This document shows positions 8,485-16,913 of a stretch of 64,000 bases of DNA, one piece after another; within the stretch, counting starts at the first letter, position 1; the number at the start of each line of letters is the position of its first letter. The position numbers and the translations under genes are program-made. Source of the DNA: Paenibacillus chondroitinus NBRC 15376. GTDB lineage: Bacteria; Bacillota; Bacilli; Paenibacillales; NBRC-103111. The notes under the pieces were generated by a model. That model made no database searches. It saw only the letters and a list, made by a program, of their open reading frames with translations, and was not told where the DNA came from. The DNA lies in assembly GCF_004000765.1 (NCBI RefSeq), contig NZ_BILW01000022.1, positions 1 to 64,000 of the forward strand, given 5' to 3'.

Positions 8485-9077
8485 GAAGATATTTCTTGAT
8501 TACCTCAACATAATGAGGAGCGGCAACCCTAAAGGGAAGGTTACCGCGCTTTCTTTGTTGATGCAGTATATGATAAGATGACTTCTACTCCATCTTTTTG
8601 GGTTGTTGTCGTCTTATTTGCATTTATACGTTCTGTTTGTTTAAGCTGATTCAACAGGACAAAGAAAGAGACGGTTACCGTGCTTTCGCTATGGCGTTAG
8701 CGAATACTACTTCATCATTATTCGTAACCGGGAAAGAGTCCTAGGTATACTATGCTCGAGGCAGGATCCGGCTATTATTGGCGTTGTACCAATCTCCAAG
8801 ATGCCCTACCACAGGGGGATTCAACTAGCTACGTTCAGCAAGCCTCACCTTTAGGTGATTTGTCTAGTTTAAAAAAAATTGCTGAGGATAAACTAGGTTA
8901 TGTAAATACAGGCAATTCCTCTGCTTCCAACTAGCATGGGCGAAGTCGCTTCTGACTACTTATTCGAGCACCTGAATCTTCTTATTTCAGCACCACTTAA
9001 TGTTCTTATATTCATCGCTGCCATGGTCTTGCAATTCAAAGTGCGCAAATATTATCCTATTTGGAGCTAACTTCACT
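8485..9077. other. Intergenic stretch with a hairpin and an unsupported 60-codon frame
   Basis: A hairpin at about 8519-8549 (GCGGCAACC / GGTTACCGC) follows the hydrolase and could terminate it; it belongs to the palindromic repeat style common in this region. The plus-strand frame 8752-8934 ends in coding-like residues (SPLGDLSSLKKIAEDKLGYV) but has no ribosome binding site, so it may be the tail of a lost gene. No other feature found. Confidence 0.35.
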
Positions 9078-9746
9078 ATGCATTCACAATTAAAAGTAAC
9101 TATTTTCCTTGTTCTTAGCGTTATTTCTGTGCTTTGCTTTTTAGTGGTTGCTACCCTGTTAAAAGGGCAGCCGATTGCACATTTTGACAGCAGCGTAATC
9201 GCTGCGATTCAAGAAATGGAAAGACCCTGGCTGACTTCGCTAATGAAAGCTTTTACTTTCATCGGTTCAACGCCCGTTGTGGTTGTCATTACAATAGTCT
9301 GTTTATTCCTCTTCTTTAAATTCCTCCACCACCGACTAGAATTAGTTCTATTCCTGGTCCTTATAGCGGGCACCGCCATCTTGAATTTTATCTTGAAAAT
9401 GATTTTTCAAAGGGATCGTCCGTCTCTTCACAGACTAATTCAAGAAACAGGGTACAGCTTTCCCAGCGGCCATTCCATGGAAGCTTTTGCGCTGTATGCC
9501 GCACTTGCTTTTCTATTGTGGCGACATGTCCCTACAAAACGCGGTCGAACGGCAGTCATTTTAATCAGTATTCTGATGATACTCTCGATTGGTATCAGTC
9601 GAATCTATCTCGGTGTCCATTATCCGAGTGACGTTGTTGGCGCTTATTTTGCTAGCGGATTCTGGTTCACTTTCAGTGTTTGGATCTTCCAATGGTACAT
9701 GGAAAATCGCGCTAAAAGAATCCCCGCTTTCAAAGGCTTTAACTAG
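9078..9746 (+). CDS. PAP2-family membrane phosphatase
   Basis: Integral membrane lipid-phosphate phosphatase of 222 residues, likely acting on undecaprenyl pyrophosphate or a phosphatidic lipid at the outer face of the membrane. The three catalytic motifs are present: KMIFQRDRP (about 112-120), PSGHS (about 136-140, catalytic His) and SRIYLGVHYPSDV (about 180-192, second catalytic His). About six membrane helices surround them. I use the ATG after TTGGAGC; the upstream in-frame ATG at 9000 would add an unlikely N-terminus. Confidence 0.9.
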   Translation: MHSQLKVTIFLVLSVISVLCFLVVATLLKGQPIAHFDSSVIAAIQEMERPWLTSLMKAFTFIGSTPVVVVITIVCLFLFFKFLHHRLELVLFLVLIAGTAILNFILKMIFQRDRPSLHRLIQETGYSFPSGHSMEAFALYAALAFLLWRHVPTKRGRTAVILISILMILSIGISRIYLGVHYPSDVVGAYFASGFWFTFSVWIFQWYMENRAKRIPAFKGFN

Positions 9747-9878
9747 AAACTGACTACAAGTATGGTGAAACTTACAGAAACTAACCGTACTAACTCCGTA
9801 ATCCTCTATAGAAAAATCCCAACGCATTTGAACAAGTTCATCTACATCGTCTAATGTTGCTAATCGTACAATTGCCAT
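9735..9878 (-). pseudogene. N-terminal remnant of a GNAT acetyltransferase
   Basis: From an ATG with ribosome binding site GAGGAGGATGAGAG the sequence reads MAIVRLATLDDVDELVQMRW, a standard GNAT N-terminus (first strand and helix), for about 45 residues. It then runs into the end of the convergent PAP2 gene. The acetyl-CoA-binding part is absent, so this is a truncated gene, probably cut at the PAP2 junction. Confidence 0.75.
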
Positions 9879-9911
9879 CTCTCATCCTCCTCGTCCTGGT
9901 CTAGGAATATT

Positions 9912-9974
9912 AAGAAGCTACTAGTACGGTCTCGCGGCAGCTTCTTCTGTATAGCATTAAACTATCGTTCCGCG
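9912..9974. repeat. Hairpin-plus-tail intergenic repeat (family C)
   Basis: Inverted repeat AAGAAGCT / AGCTTCTT with a 19-base loop, followed about 15 bases later by ACTATCGTTCCGCG. The same tail follows the hairpin at 16401-16476 (ACTATCGTTCCCAGTTAGCGCAATGAA). Confidence 0.55.
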
Positions 9975-10033
9975 TCCCTTGGTTTTAAGGGTTTATCTCA
10001 CATATACTCACTCGTTCGCAGAATTCCATCACC

Positions 10034-10333
10034 TTAAATCAAGTGAATTTTAGGATAGAGAACAGGTAGACCGGTTGAGGGGGCGGGCAAGGCATGCGGA
10101 AATAGAGGACTATTAGGATGTTTCTGCAGTAATTCACTCATCCAACGGCTCAGTTTTTCAAACCCTTCAATACTAGTGGAAAACGAAAGATGACGTTTCG
10201 AAACCACTATTCCGCGGAAGTTTGTAGCTTGTGCGACATGTATTTCTTTCGCCATATCGATTCCTACAACAAGATGCGAGGTGGTATTTTGTTCGACCCG
10301 TTGATTTTGTGTATCTATTTACTTAAACTTCAT
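10034..10333 (-). pseudogene. IS110-family transposase fragment
   Basis: The residues VVGIDMAKEIHVAQATNF and GIVVSKRHLSFSTSIEGF are the characteristic N-terminus of IS110-type DEDD transposases, including the first catalytic Asp of the VGIDMAK strand. The original start (ATG at 10333) is followed after four codons by a TAA. Only about 95 of roughly 400 residues remain before the frame decays at 10034. It is a dead remnant, and no intact insertion sequence ends are visible. Confidence 0.85.
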
Positions 10334-10339
10334 TGTAAG

Positions 10340-10388
10340 AGCGCCTCCCTGATGTGTTGTCGACAAACCCAGAGGCGCTCCTTTTTTT
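10340..10388 (+). terminator. Rho-independent terminator-like hairpin
   Basis: A 9-bp perfect stem (GAGCGCCTC / GAGGCGCTC) with a 23-base loop is followed by a run of seven T on the plus strand. It may be left over from the IS110 region or belong to a repeat family. Confidence 0.6.
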
Positions 10389-10421
10389 ACAAAGCTCATT
10401 TCTTAAGCTCTACAGGATTGT

Positions 10422-10808
10422 TTAGCGTAATGAACGCTGGTTCATTGTTTGCTTTAACCAATACCTTATACCTTTACCAGCTAAAGGCTCGTCCTCGAAT
10501 CTAGGAATTACATGCAGATGAGCGTGAAATATTTCCTGTCCTCCAACTCTTCCACAATTCCACCCAAGATTATATCCTTGTGGAGCATATTCTTTATCTA
10601 ATAACTCCTTGACCTGTTGTAATAGATCAAACGTTGCTTGCCATTCTTCAGGCGTTAATTCAAAAGCGGTATCTCTATGCATTTTTGGAACAATCAAACC
10701 AGAACCTATTAAGACTTCTTGGGGTTTTTGGACAAAGAAACAGTATTCATTATTTAGAACGATGCTCTGTTCACGGTCTTTTTCTGGAAAACAAAATGGA
10801 CAACTCAT
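10422..10808 (-). CDS. HIT-family nucleotide hydrolase/transferase
   Basis: Small 128-residue histidine-triad protein, predicted to hydrolyse nucleoside phosphoramidates or dinucleoside polyphosphates in the cytoplasm. The active-site triad HAHLHVIPRF is clear (about residues 95-104). The N-terminus CPFCFPEKD has the CxxC pair typical of HIT proteins with a zinc site. The length is normal. The start is behind GAGGGCTTAAG. Confidence 0.9.
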   Translation of the reverse strand: MSCPFCFPEKDREQSIVLNNEYCFFVQKPQEVLIGSGLIVPKMHRDTAFELTPEEWQATFDLLQQVKELLDKEYAPQGYNLGWNCGRVGGQEIFHAHLHVIPRFEDEPLAGKGIRYWLKQTMNQRSLR

Positions 10809-10878
10809 CTTAAGCCCTCATTTCCATATCCTTATTCTCCTAAAATTCCCCTAAGCTTTTCAATTCTCATGCCAGTTA

Positions 10879-11022
10879 CTAAAAAAAAACCAATTCACCA
10901 ATTATTCGATAATCATTAGCTTTATATATTTCTCCTAGCGCCTCCTCAAATAATAAAATTTCCGATTCAGTTCTCATAAAGCGATTTAACTTTAGTGTCG
11001 CTATATTATCATCTAGTTTCAC
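10879..11022 (-). pseudogene. Short unrecognised reading frame, probably truncated
   Basis: A GTG start with a good ribosome binding site (AAAGGAAGGTGCATAT) opens a 47-codon frame whose composition is protein-like (NIATLKLNRFMRTESE, FEEALGEIYKANDY). It stops in a run of eight or nine T (FF-stop). A homopolymer slip or deletion probably cut the gene. I do not recognise the family. Confidence 0.4.
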
Positions 11023-11260
11023 ATATGCACCTTCCTTTGGATTCATTAATCCCCCAGTATCCCTTGTACACGTTGACTTAAATTATATCACTTATCATTA
11101 GCGTAATTTGCCCGTTAGGTGAGCGCGAAGCTGCCTCGTTCTTTTCAAGCTGCATAGGAGGATACAAAAACCCGTATGCCGAAATACAACCATATTTCTA
11201 ATAAGGATTGCGGTTTGGAGAAATACTTTTATGGAATAAGACAGGAGGTGAACAATTAAC
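11023..11260. other. Intergenic stretch upstream of a mini gene
   Basis: No gene is seen. It contains ATTAGCGTAATTTGCCCGTTAGG (about 11098-11120), a piece of the recurring intergenic tail sequence also found at 16867. Confidence 0.3.
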
Positions 11261-11341
11261 ATGAGTAAAACTAAAGACACTAGTAACCCGAAGCATGCCA
11301 CGTCATCAGGTAAAACCGGAGAACAAAAGAAATCGAAGTAA
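11261..11341 (+). CDS. 26-residue lysine/serine-rich mini protein
   Basis: ATG preceded by an almost perfect ribosome binding site (AGGAGGTGAACAATTAAC) and followed by a strong terminator at 11414, so transcription and translation are plausible. The product (start MSKTKDTSNPKHATSS, end KSK) is basic, without hydrophobic residues, and must be disordered. It resembles in style the tiny proteins at 23590-23721 and 23842-23934 and the small spore proteins of bacilli. No family assignment is possible from 26 residues. Confidence 0.6.
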   Translation: MSKTKDTSNPKHATSSGKTGEQKKSK

Positions 11342-11413
11342 AGCTATTTCGTACCGTCATCCCACTCTCTGCGCTTAAGCGAGCGAGGAGTTCGAACTAT
11401 CAAAGCATTAACA

Positions 11414-11444
11414 AACCCGGTTTACTTGACCGGGTTCTTTTTTT
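11414..11444 (+). terminator. Rho-independent terminator
   Basis: Stem AACCCGG / CCGGGTT with a 9-base loop followed by CTTTTTTT. It lies 70 bases after the mini gene at 11261-11341. Confidence 0.85.
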
Positions 11445-11529
11445 GGAAATATAACAACAAGTCACTCCTGACGATGGAGTTGGTAAGAAACGGTAATTGC
11501 TTTTTTATGCCAGTTAATAAAAAAATAAA

Positions 11530-11579
11530 AAGGGGAGTTGCCGCGAAGCAAACTCCTTAACTATGGTTACCCCTTAGTT
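11530..11579. repeat. Hairpin-plus-tail intergenic repeat (family C)
   Basis: AAGGGGAGTT..AAACTCCTT hairpin with a GCCGCG loop, then AACTATGGTTACCCCTTAG, a variant of the ACTATCGTTCCCCGTTAG tail. It overlaps the end of the P-loop gene and could act as its terminator. Confidence 0.45.
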
Positions 11580-12197
11580 TAATCCCATGAGTATTTGTTT
11601 TGCATAAGAATCCCAGTCTGCTTTATCGGTGTTTATCTCTAAAGTGGGGATAAGCGATTGTTTAGTACACATACGAAGCTTTTCCTGATCCTCCAAAAAC
11701 TTCTGACATGTCTCTGTTACTGTGGGGTGGTTTTTCATTACGTAGGATTTCCAAGCTTCGCCCCGACTTTCAATATATCTAGGCCCTACAACATCTTGGG
11801 ATAAGGTTAAAAGCACACAATGTGCATTCAGCCTTAATAAACGTTTTTCCATCATTTCAATTTCTTCAGAATTTATAAAGGCCGCTCGATGATTTACATT
11901 GAACCTCTCTAAAAGAAAAAATACACCTTTGGATGGTTTCGTATGACCAAGTGAATCAATCCATGCGAATTGCTGCTCAAGATACTCAACATGACGACTT
12001 AATAGCTGAATATGTTCATCCTTGTTCATGGATCTTAATACACCTTGGTATGAATGTAAAACTTGCGAGTAGTGTTCACTAATTGCAATTAACGTCTTTT
12101 CATCATTGTTTGTTTGGCTGTGTAATCTCTTTATTGCAGAAAATACTGATGTTTTTCCTGTGGTAGACAATCCTTCAATAATTACTCCCCGAATCAT
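11574..12197 (-). CDS. P-loop NTPase, thymidylate kinase-like
   Basis: 207-residue protein beginning with a nucleotide kinase fold: MIRGVIIEGLSTTGKTSVFS contains a Walker A loop (G-LSTTGKTS, residues 9-17). An LLERF segment near residue 94 fits the substrate-binding region of dNMP or sugar kinases, and RYIESRGEAWKSY (about 145-157) provides lid-type arginines. The likely activity is phosphorylation of a small nucleoside or nucleotide, but the substrate cannot be inferred. The start is supported by GTGAGGTGAAGT. It stands alone, without operon partners. Confidence 0.7.
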   Translation of the reverse strand: MIRGVIIEGLSTTGKTSVFSAIKRLHSQTNNDEKTLIAISEHYSQVLHSYQGVLRSMNKDEHIQLLSRHVEYLEQQFAWIDSLGHTKPSKGVFFLLERFNVNHRAAFINSEEIEMMEKRLLRLNAHCVLLTLSQDVVGPRYIESRGEAWKSYVMKNHPTVTETCQKFLEDQEKLRMCTKQSLIPTLEINTDKADWDSYAKQILMGLN

Positions 12198-12369
12198 ACT
12201 TCACCTCACGCTATAACTTTATAAGTTCCACTATAATTGAAACATTCGATAATTGGTTAAACTATCCCGTCGTTATCTCAACGGGCAACGACAGCCAATC
12301 ATATGCCAGCTGCCGTCATGTCCTTTTTGAACTGAACTGTAGTTCTTTCTATAGTTCAATTAAGTCGAA
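12198..12369. other. Intergenic stretch with a palindrome
   Basis: Holds GGGCAACGACAGC...GCTGCCGTCATGTCC (about 12283-12330), another member of the hairpin style of the neighbourhood. No gene. Confidence 0.3.
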
Positions 12370-12855
12370 TTAAAATATGAATTTTGAATATGGTTTAACA
12401 CTATGTGTTATGTAATATTCGATTAAAAAATCTCGAAGCGTCTGAGGAAACTTAAGATCATTCTTTGCTTCGCTATGCTGTAAAGTTTCAATTACTGTTG
12501 ATATATCCAACCATTCAAATCCAATCTGTGCAACGTCAATCTGTAAATGAGTTATCTTGTCTTCTGTTGAAAATGAACAGTTAAAGATGAATTCAATTGC
12601 ATGTACTTGTTTAATTAAAAATGAATACTCGTGATTATTGGAGATATACTCCCTTACACACACCAATTCTTTAATAACCGTATATATATTTAATTCTTCT
12701 GTGCATTCACGTAGAATTGTATCATCAATCGTCTCGCCAGATTCTTGCCCGCCACCAGGTAATGTATAGTAAATACCTACATTATCAAGCTTTTTCTTAA
12801 TTACCAGTAGCTTATTATCGTTTTCAATAATTGCTTTTGCTGTATTCCTAATCAA
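12370..12855 (-). CDS. Nudix hydrolase
   Basis: Intact Nudix enzyme that cleaves a nucleoside diphosphate linked to another moiety. The Nudix box is complete (GGGQESGETIDDTILREC...EELN, about residues 34-58), with the catalytic REXXEE. The best start is a TTG at 12855 behind AGGAGGGGAGC, giving 161 residues. Longer versions would run into the dead Nudix gene upstream. It stands directly after that pseudogene and near a second Nudix remnant. Confidence 0.85.
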   Translation of the reverse strand: MIRNTAKAIIENDNKLLVIKKKLDNVGIYYTLPGGGQESGETIDDTILRECTEELNIYTVIKELVCVREYISNNHEYSFLIKQVHAIEFIFNCSFSTEDKITHLQIDVAQIGFEWLDISTVIETLQHSEAKNDLKFPQTLRDFLIEYYITHSVKPYSKFIF

Positions 12856-12886
12856 AAGCTCCCCTCCTGATGCTTGTGCCACACTA

Positions 12887-13340
12887 CTAACGTTTATCGT
12901 TAGCTTCACGATGCCAATCCCAAAGTGTTTTAGCCTTATCAAACACCCAATTCAAGTCAATATAGCCTCGTTCCATATGAAGTAGAAGTGCATCTCCCCA
13001 AGCTAAATATTCAGCACTATTAACTTCGTTAGCCTAGTGAACAGGCTCATCCTGTTCCTCAATGGCTTCTAAAAGGAATAAGCGGACTTGCTTTCGAATG
13101 GTTAGTCCATTTTTTATGATAGGATATTCAACATCGCCAAGCGGTGAAAGAATTCTTGATTTATCTCTGTTTCTTCAAAGATTTCCCGGACTGCAGAGTC
13201 CTCCCAAATCTCTCCAGATTCCAGATGTCCTTTTGGAAACCCCACATGTCCATATCTATCGTGAATGAGTAGAGCTTGTAAACCTGTGTCTCACGAAGAA
13301 CTAATCCCCCCGCAGCTCGTTCAATGAGATTCTCTGTCAT
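12887..13340 (-). pseudogene. Nudix hydrolase gene broken by frameshifts and a stop
   Basis: From an ATG at 13340 (ribosome binding site AAAGGAGGTATACT) the frames piece together a full Nudix protein. MTENLIERAAGGLVLRE is followed by a shift; then LLIHDRYGHVGFPKGHLESG and AVREIFEETEI (Nudix box); then a second shift near 13130 to VEYPIIKNGLTIRKQVRLF and LLEAIEEQDEPVH; then an in-frame TAG. The end AEYLAWGDALLLHMERGY...WDWHREANDKR stops at 12887. Three lesions make this a pseudogene. Confidence 0.8.
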
Positions 13341-13439
13341 AGTATACCTCCTTTGTCAATGCAAGCCGAAACCTATTATACTAAATGCTCAGATAGAATT
13401 TCATAAGAATTGAATTAAGCAGAACTGTCAGGTAACTTA

Positions 13440-13505
13440 AAGGAAGCTGCCGACTATGCCGGTAGCCTCCACTAGTTGTGTTTATTGCGCTATAGCTCCC
13501 CGTTT
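13440..13505. repeat. Hairpin-plus-tail intergenic repeat (family C)
   Basis: AGGAAGCTGCCG / CCGGTAGCCTCC hairpin followed by TTATTGCGCTATAGCTCCCCGTTTAAC, a diverged copy of the common tail. Its tail overlaps the last codons of the neighbouring Nudix remnant. Confidence 0.5.
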
Positions 13506-13830
13506 AACTAAATCGTGCAAGTCTTTCAAAAGGCCCGACTTATAACTTGTCCTCGATATTCTAATTGTATCTTGAGCCCTTGTTCTTTGGACCTCACTTA
13601 ACTCAGATAAGGGCGACCATCTATATTCGGAATGTTCCGAACTAAGCTTTATTTCCTCGTTTTCAGGGAACGAACAGCGAAAAATTCCGACTTGTGCATT
13701 AATATTACTGTGATGGACTGTCTGTCATTTTTCCATTTATATCGTTGGAGGATTTTTCAAAACATAGATTAACCGTTCTTTCTTTAGACCAAGTACGATG
13801 CATAACATTACGTGGAATGGTGAATATACG
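13482..13830 (-). pseudogene. C-terminal remnant of another Nudix hydrolase
   Basis: An open frame ending with TAA at 13482 reads INAQVGIFRCSFPENEEI, SSEHSEYRWSPLSELSEV and LLKDLHDLVKRG, which is the C-terminal half of a Nudix protein (the H/EYRW..L.EL segment). Upstream residues in other frames (ERLIYVLKNPP) continue the similarity to about 13830. The Nudix box itself is lost. Confidence 0.6.
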
Positions 13831-13885
13831 ACTTAATTATAATCATTCTAATTGCTTATCATTACTGCCCGATAGCTTAATGAGA

Positions 13886-13944
13886 GAAGGAGCAGCTGCC
13901 GCAACGGCAAACTGCTCCCTGGATCCTGTCCCTATAGCTTAATG
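13886..13944. repeat. Hairpin-plus-tail intergenic repeat (family C)
   Basis: Perfect stem GGAGCAG / CTGCTCC enclosing CTGCCG/CGGCA, then a tail ending TATAGCTTAATGA. A second copy of the tail (GATAGCTTAATGAGAG) lies directly in front, at 13871-13886. Confidence 0.6.
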
Positions 13945-14015
13945 ACTTATTATTTAAACACTTACTTTGCCGTCATTCTCGTGTAATTGAGTTTACATTA
14001 CCCAATTGAGCTAGG

Positions 14016-14789
14016 TCACAAATGTATTGCAAGCAACCTCGTCTCAAAACCCTTAAGTTCTGAATCCGATTCAAGTTTAAAAATCTCATTTGCACTGTCC
14101 AACGCGATCAAAATACAATAAGCTGCGGTCCTGAAGTCGGCCGCACCAAAAATCTGTGGTCCATTATCTAACTCAGTTACATTACCTTCTTGGTCAGTAT
14201 TTAAGTATCTATTTAATGACCATATAGTCGTGTGTGCATCCTCACTGAGTTGCCTATAGGCGAGTTGATAAAAAGTTGTCATACCCGCTTTTTTAGCTAG
14301 GTCCTCGATCTTTAATTCAGGAATATTCTCTTCTTCAATCTCCTTTTTAAGACTATCCCTTATTCCCTCACTCACCTGATTCGCTATTTCTCCAAATGTA
14401 TCGCTATCTTTGAGAATTACGTTTATTAATTTTTGTCGTTTACGCTTCTCATACCTAACAAAGTCCCAAGCAAAACCCTGTTCTTGGGCAATTAACTTGA
14501 GTGGAATTACTGTTTCCAATAATGAGCGTGTTAATGTCCCGCAATCCGCCGCCAGCCCTTTTCTGCTCAATAATATTACAGATTGAAAGGTGTTTGTTGC
14601 TTTAATTAGTAAAGCGGCAGTAACTACTTCTGCCAAGTTATCTTGATTGATTGCCATACGGATTCGAAGATTATTTGCAAATTGATTTAGTTCATACATG
14701 AGCTTATACCAATCTGCGTTCTGTTCAAGAATGGGCTCCATCAATTCATCAATCTGTTTGCCAAGGAAACTCATTAAGTCAAAGTCCAT
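14016..14789 (-). CDS. DUF5677-family protein
   Basis: 257-residue all-helical cytoplasmic protein matching the pattern of DUF5677: a central TRSLLET segment preceded by a helix ending in RKGLAADCG and followed by a YRQLSEDAHTTI motif (His-Thr pair, about residues 185-196). Members of this family occur near defence and toxin genes, but their function is unknown. It stands alone between repeats. The ATG follows GGGAGAGAAACA. Confidence 0.7.
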   Translation of the reverse strand: MDFDLMSFLGKQIDELMEPILEQNADWYKLMYELNQFANNLRIRMAINQDNLAEVVTAALLIKATNTFQSVILLSRKGLAADCGTLTRSLLETVIPLKLIAQEQGFAWDFVRYEKRKRQKLINVILKDSDTFGEIANQVSEGIRDSLKKEIEEENIPELKIEDLAKKAGMTTFYQLAYRQLSEDAHTTIWSLNRYLNTDQEGNVTELDNGPQIFGAADFRTAAYCILIALDSANEIFKLESDSELKGFETRLLAIHL

Positions 14790-15002
14790 TGTTTCTCTCC
14801 CAAGAGATCCTCATATTGATTAGAATCAATTACATTTAAACCATCCAGTTCAAGACTGGTAGTGCATGGTGGTCACAACTGACGTATTAGTGAAGTATAG
14901 TTCCCCGTTACTTTAATGGCATTTCGTTTTGAAATAAATCCTACCGGACATACGTTGTTTGTGTGCAAGCGATTATGCGTCGTATATCATCGATATCTAA
15001 TT

Positions 15003-15674
15003 TCATCTAACACCATGAAGGTTGAGATGATCTTCTATTGTATTTTTCATGATCCCATCGAGTACAATTTTACCGTCAATTTCACGATTGTGTAGATAAT
15101 CCAGGATATCTTCTATGGTTACAATAGCATTGGTTTGAATGCCATAGTCATCATTTAATTCCTGAATCGTCGTTTTATTGCTCAGTCCTCTCTCTAGTCG
15201 GTCGACTGAAACGATTAAATTTGTAATCTTTACATCTGCAATGTTACTCAGTAAATTTATACTTTCTCTTACTGCTGTACCCGCAGTTATCACATCTTCA
15301 ATGATTGCAATACGGTCGTTATTCTGAGGTATATAACCAATGATTTGTCCTCCTTCACCATGATCTTTTTTCTCTTTTCTATTAAATGTTATTGATATGT
15401 CTCTATTATACTTATTGTATAAAGCAACAGAAGCAGCTACCGCCAAGTGGATGCCCTTGTAAGCAGGACCGAAGAGAACATTTACGGATTTATCCACATT
15501 TGAGTTTAAACAATCAGCGTAATATTCGCCTAAAATAGCAATTTGTTTCGCAGTTTGAAAGTTCCCTGTGTTAATCATGTATGGTGTCTTTCTACCACTC
15601 TTAGCTACAAAGTCGCCGAAAATAAGAGCATTCGATTTAACCATAAATTCGATAAAATTTCCTTTTTTGGTCAT
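15003..15674 (-). CDS. pyrE: Orotate phosphoribosyltransferase
   Basis: Transfers the ribose-5-phosphate of PRPP to orotate in pyrimidine synthesis. The PRPP-binding motif IAIIEDVITAGTA (about residues 118-130) is intact. FGPAYKGI (about 67-74) and FNRKEKKDHGEGG (about 93-105, flexible catalytic loop) are typical of PyrE. I choose the ATG at 15674 behind GGGGGATG, giving 223 residues. It is not surrounded by other pyr genes, so it may be a second copy or part of an unrelated salvage function. Confidence 0.88.
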   Translation of the reverse strand: MTKKGNFIEFMVKSNALIFGDFVAKSGRKTPYMINTGNFQTAKQIAILGEYYADCLNSNVDKSVNVLFGPAYKGIHLAVAASVALYNKYNRDISITFNRKEKKDHGEGGQIIGYIPQNNDRIAIIEDVITAGTAVRESINLLSNIADVKITNLIVSVDRLERGLSNKTTIQELNDDYGIQTNAIVTIEDILDYLHNREIDGKIVLDGIMKNTIEDHLNLHGVR

Positions 15675-15754
15675 TCCAACACATCCCCCATAAATATAAA
15701 TACTTCTCTTGTATCTTAACACATATTGGAAGTAACCTGCCCGATACTTCAATA

Positions 15755-15797
15755 AAACAAGGGACAGCAGCCTGCCACGGCGCTCTGTCCCTTGTTT
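15755..15797. terminator. Strong hairpin upstream of pyrE, terminator-like
   Basis: Stem ACAAGGGACAG / CTGTCCCTTGT (11 bp, perfect) with A-rich left and T-rich right flanks. It can terminate transcription in both directions and lies between the DinB-like gene and pyrE. Confidence 0.75.
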
Positions 15798-15829
15798 TGC
15801 ACTATAATTTTACGTTAGAATAAAAAAGT

Positions 15830-16312
15830 TTATATTGCCGTTAAAATTTGATTTTTGTGATGGTTGTCGTGGTCGTTAAATTCGTGAATGATGTAAAGCA
15901 AGGAATATGGTGTACCAGTGTGAGGGCAAATCTCTACTCCGTTCGCGGTGACATGTTTCGCAACAATGTCAGGGTTGGCTAAGAGCATATCCACCAGTTG
16001 TAAACGGGTTGACTTAAATTCATCGAGCAGACTAGCTTTAGAGACTCCCGATCTGGCATATTCATAAGCTACTTGGTTAAACGAATTGAAGTCCGGGAAT
16101 ATCATGCCTTCGTCATTATTGATTGCCGGGATAATTGTAGAGATAATGTAAGTATCCCAGTTCTTAAGATGTGAAATGATTTCTCCGGCTGATGCTTTTC
16201 CTTCAGCAAGCGGTTGCAACCAAATGCTCTCGTGTAAATCACGTAGGGTATCCGTCCACTCTGTAAATTCTTTATATCGAAGAATCGTATTTTTATCCAA
16301 GCTAACAGCCAT
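15830..16312 (-). CDS. DinB-like (DinB_2 superfamily) protein
   Basis: 160-residue four-helix-bundle protein. The layout fits the DinB/YfiT superfamily: a first helix with RDLHESIWLQPL, a middle helix with EIISHLKNWD (His, about 45) and a last helix with HEFNDHDNHHKNQI (about 143-156), which supplies the expected metal-binding His residues. Substrates in this superfamily are often low-molecular-weight thiols, and many members are stress-induced. The start at 16312 is backed by GGAAATGGGGA; the longer upstream frame has none. Confidence 0.7.
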   Translation of the reverse strand: MAVSLDKNTILRYKEFTEWTDTLRDLHESIWLQPLAEGKASAGEIISHLKNWDTYIISTIIPAINNDEGMIFPDFNSFNQVAYEYARSGVSKASLLDEFKSTRLQLVDMLLANPDIVAKHVTANGVEICPHTGTPYSLLYIIHEFNDHDNHHKNQILTAI

Positions 16313-16400
16313 AATGGAATCCCCATTTCCTACGAATAGTAACCCACTAATAGTAACAAACATATGTTCGATAGTAAACATTGATTTTATGAAATTATGA

Positions 16401-16476
16401 AAAAGGGAGCAGCTGCCAGCCGAGGCGATCTGTACCCTAATTGTTCAACTATCGTTCCCAGTTAGCGCAATGAACC
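16401..16476. repeat. Hairpin-plus-tail intergenic repeat (family C), fullest copy
   Basis: GGGAGCAGCTGCC...GGCGATCTGTACCC hairpin followed by TTCAACTATCGTTCCCAG and TTAGCGCAATGAACCC. This is the clearest version of the family tail and serves as the reference for the other copies. Confidence 0.6.
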
Positions 16477-16521
16477 CGTGCTGATCTAATAACTGTATAT
16501 GGTATTATGTGACATACCTAC

Positions 16522-16752
16522 TTACGTCTCACTTTCAATGCTATCTTCAATTGCAATTTCTTTTATGATAGCTTCTACAGTATCCAGTTTAGTAATAAAT
16601 GCATTCTGAATCCAATTCTCACCTTGTTTTGATGTGAAATAGTAATTATTTTTAAATAAACTTTTCTTTTTAACGTAGCTTTGAACCCACTTAATTTCAT
16701 TTTCTGGATCTGTTATTCCTAAATAATATAAAGGTTTTATTGCAATTTTCAT
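16522..16752 (-). CDS. Small hypothetical protein
   Basis: 76-residue hydrophilic protein with aromatic residues (KPLYYLGI, NNYYFTS) and a C-terminal acidic helix (AIIKEIAIEDSIESET). No signal peptide or known motif. The ribosome binding site before the ATG is weak. Composition looks coding, but I cannot name a family. Confidence 0.4.
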   Translation of the reverse strand: MKIAIKPLYYLGITDPENEIKWVQSYVKKKSLFKNNYYFTSKQGENWIQNAFITKLDTVEAIIKEIAIEDSIESET

Positions 16753-16913
16753 TAATGTCTTTTCAAGATCAGATCTAAAGAAGCAAAGATGAGAAATAAT
16801 AGAGAAATAACCTAAAGCAGCTCCCTCACAGTTTCATTATTCGGGAGATGCTCATCCAATTCCTTCATTAGCGTAATCTGCCCGTTTAATCATTTGGAAA
16901 ATACCCCCTTGGC

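Noticed and set aside
8752-8934. 60-codon plus-strand frame
   Set aside because: Coding-like end but no ribosome binding site or family; kept only as a remark in the intergenic entry.
12856-12942. Longer N-terminus for the intact Nudix hydrolase
   Set aside because: The extra residues are read out of frame through the end of the dead Nudix gene, and the TTG at 12855 has the ribosome binding site.
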